This document shows positions 61,218 through 64,000 of a stretch of DNA of 64,000 bases, piece after piece; within the stretch, counting starts at the first letter, position 1, and every line of letters starts with the position of its first letter. The position numbers and the translations under genes are program-made. The DNA comes from Phylloscopus collybita (Eukaryota; Chordata; Aves; Passeriformes; Phylloscopidae), in assembly GCA_027886175.1 (NCBI GenBank), contig JAJNNQ010000130.1:13223501-13287500 (forward strand), given 5' to 3'. The notes beneath the pieces were generated by a model. It was not told the origin of the DNA, did no database searches, and was given only the letters and a program-made list of their open reading frames with translations.

Positions 61218-64000
61218 GATTTGTAAGGGTTAATTATATGTATACATGTATCCATTCACAAGAACAAACTCCAGCCTAGACACACTGCTCCTGCCAATAG
61301 ATTCCTAGGCCACAATTATTCTCTGGCCATTTAATAAACAGGGGTACAATCAAACCAAGATTTAAAGTTTGAGTTCTAAATGCTATCTGATTTTATACCA
61401 CTGTTGTTAATCCTTAAAAATCAATAGAGATCCCAATCAGCATTACATATCTTAAGTCACTGAATTAATTTCCTGCTCTAAAAAGGATGGGCTTGAAGGA
61501 GAAGAATTTATATTAAATCAGGTTACTGATCACAAAAATTACATTTCTCCTACTGTCTCACCAAAATTTAAATAAAAACACAGCTTTAAAAATCTTACCT
61601 TTTCTTCCTGTTTTCTCTTTCACTTCTATAGCAAGGGATACCAAAACTTCTATCATTCCTTCATCTTTATCCTTCATCTTTATTTTCCTGGTCTTGTAAC
61701 TTTAAATGTGCTTTCCCACATAGTTTAAATACACTAGCACTGGGGGGAAAAAAAGAAAAAACAGATGAAAAAAAATTAAATCAAAATGAAATCTTGCAAA
61801 ATAACATTTGAATTATGGTACCGTGAAAAAAAAAAAAACAACCTACATTCCTAAGATTCTATTCTGTGACTGCCACCTGTGACTGCTGGCAGGAAAAAGA
61901 ATATTAATTTTAGTCTTAAATACAGAGATTAAATATGATCTTCTCATACAGCTAACATGGAAACCTGGCTGAATCTTAGTAACTGAATTGTCTATGCATT
62001 TGTCATATTTGCATGTCTCTGTCAGGTATTACAAGCCAATGTTTCTATGTCTTTTCCTTAGCCTGACCTCTTAACGACCATTTTATTTTGGATAGCAAAT
62101 ATCAAAGCATACCAATCACATAATCTCCAAAAATACAGTAATTACTCTAGTGACATCCAACAAAACCTAGTCTCAGTTTTATACTAAACAAAAGCTCACA
62201 GGTAGTTAGACTGTGAGCTAATGTTATTTCCATGTGTCTGAAATACAGCTTTTCAGAATGAAAATTACTACCTTACTGATTTTGCTTAGGAACCTAAGAG
62301 AGGAAAAGTGAAAACTTCCCAGTTTTTGCCAAAGTTCTAGTATAGTTTTTTTCAAACCCAAAGGTTTTAAGCACAGAAGGTTTTTCAACACAGAGGTGTG
62401 CCTCAGAATATTTGGGTGCCCATTGACTCAGGCAAACCTAAATTTCCAGGCCACCATTTGCAGCTAAAGATCATTTCTTTAGAAACAGAACTGAAACCAA
62501 GGAGCTACTTAAACACATATTTCAATGTGTCTGCACTCTGAAAATGAAAAAGAAATCATATAGCTATATTCACATTCATAACACCCTTTGGCATATCAAC
62601 CAAAATCTGTAATGATTGCAGTCCTAGTGATAACAATTGCACTGACACCTGAATAGCTTAATAAGAAAAAGCAATTTTATATTCCCAGAGTACACAGGTT
62701 TTCTGTTTGTTATTTTTTTTTTTTAAGATGAAATATAAACTGGAATTACTGTAATTTTTTTTTCGAAAAGGGTAGACATTTGACAGAAATGTTAATAAAG
62801 GGCGTAATGCTGAGATTCAGAGCTGGACAAAAGAGATGTGAAAACAGATCAAAAAATTGGAGTGGGCTACATTCTGAGAGAAAACAGAGAAGCAGCTGCA
62901 ACAAATCAGTAGCATGTTATGCTATCATCTACATAACAGCTTTCTGGGACACTGAGGAAGAGAAACAGAAGTGTTAATTTATTACTTCATGTTCAGTGTA
63001 GTCATTGCCACTTGTCAGTGTAAAGCCTGCATTTCCTTTTTTTCTTCTTTTTTTTTTTTTTTTTCCATTTTGCTGCTGGATACAGTATTGACTCAGGGCT
63101 GCAGTTTACAGCTCTTCAGCTTACTTTGCTATTGGATGAGAAACGCTTGGGTGCAAACAACATCAAGGTAACAATATGCATTACTGTAATAATTACTCTG
63201 GTAAGACAACAGGAAGTAACCAACCATTTTTGCACTGAGGTAATGTTGTACAAAGCACTAGAGATATCACTGTAATTTGGCACATGCTAAATTACCCCAA
63301 AATGCAGCTCTAACGTGCATCTGCTTTCAGTGAAAATAAACAAATAGGAAATCGGCACAGAAAAGGAGTGTGCAGCACCTGCCTCGCTGAAGAGTCTAAG
63401 TAAATAACTGAGCACAAAAAATAGTGATGCTAAAGCAAAGGACAGAAGCTGTTCCAGTAAATCGATGCATTCTTTCCTATTACAGCAAAAGCACAGCTGT
63501 TGAAAGGAGTAACTCTGAAAGCTAAAATGAAATTGCATTGGACTTCTCTGCTGCTGTTGAATATGCAGAAAGCTGACAGCCTGGAATAGTGTTACCAAAG
63601 TAAACTCATGTTCCTCTCTGGAGGTCAGGGAATAGTGAACCTGTCCCTTACCTTCTCCAGCTAAACATTTTATTTTTTTTTAAGATTTATAGGCCCTTGT
63701 GCTTTGCCATACATGTACAAATGCAAGTCTGTAACTCCCATTCACTCCTCAAAAGATACTGATTGGAAAGAAAGTTGATGCTGTAACAGTAGAGAACGCT
63801 GTCCCACATTCTTCATGCAGTTGCTCATAGCTGCAAAGAAGGACTCCACATTCACAAGACAGTGAGCTTCCACTACTATTTCAGTGGCATTAAGGCCTTA
63901 TGAGCCTTAAAGTTAGGGCTGTGTCTTCAAGGGTGTCCTCATCTTTATGATCTAAAGCTGCCAGGACAGGCTTGGTGAAGGATAATGAATATCAGAAGCA

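Larger units (their letters stand above)
55111..64000. other. AT-rich noncoding DNA, no gene seen
   Basis: Almost 9 kb with no recognised gene or transposon. Simple repeats: T/G tract 55297-55345, poly-A 61201-61217, short A runs near 61826-61838, and a T-rich run at 63039-63064. Frames up to 103 codons (63287-63598, minus) show no resemblance to known proteins. Confidence 0.6.

Noticed and set aside
1..64000. Bacterial-type features (operons, CRISPR, riboswitches, phage genes) and tRNA/rRNA genes
   Set aside because: Base composition, the avian repeats and the lack of any long coding frame show vertebrate nuclear DNA. No cloverleaf, direct-repeat array or rRNA motif was seen.

Overview
The window reads as AT-rich vertebrate nuclear DNA with no gene that can be supported. 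Repeat content points to a bird, most likely a songbird (passerine). The evidence is a CR1 LINE 3' end with the typical avian ending (CATTCTATGATTCTAT), a second CR1 3' end on the other strand, LTRs of a type I associate with passerine endogenous retroviruses, and long T/G-only tracts. No operons, ribosome binding sites, CRISPR arrays, tRNAs or rRNAs are visible. Most open reading frames are 60-100 codons, as expected by chance. The few longer ones are low-complexity shadows or unrecognised. The best description is a gene desert or part of one or more very long introns.

Layout. 1-7.4 kb: unique AT-rich DNA with one CR1 3' end (about 2280-2678, + strand). 7.4-9 kb: a ~300 bp T/G tract, then a solo LTR (8288-8944, minus strand) bounded by a perfect 5-bp target-site duplication. 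9-18 kb: unique DNA with a 54-nt poly-T run. About 18.0-18.8 kb: an ancient MIR/CORE-SINE, a poly-A run and a second T/G tract. 19-34.5 kb: unique DNA with an unrecognised 156-codon ORF, an overlapping double inverted repeat (30361-30407) and an AT/GT microsatellite. 34.6-34.8 kb: a probable short LTR on the + strand. 35-54 kb: unique DNA with a 35-bp tandem duplication, poly-A runs and a CR1 3' end on the minus strand (42980-43114). 54.2-55.1 kb: an LTR (minus strand) apparently inserted into an older avian dispersed repeat whose right half holds four ~50-bp units. 55.1-64 kb: unique DNA with a short T/G tract.

If anything functional is here it is most likely cis-regulatory DNA or noncoding-transcript exons. 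Several stretches look like conserved noncoding elements (clustered homeodomain-type TAATTA cores, few repeats), and several short open segments sit behind good splice acceptors. Neither can be confirmed without alignment or RNA data. I found no convincing new biological system. The items most worth a second look are the nested LTR, the mutually exclusive hairpins at 30.4 kb, the T/G tracts and the candidate exons.
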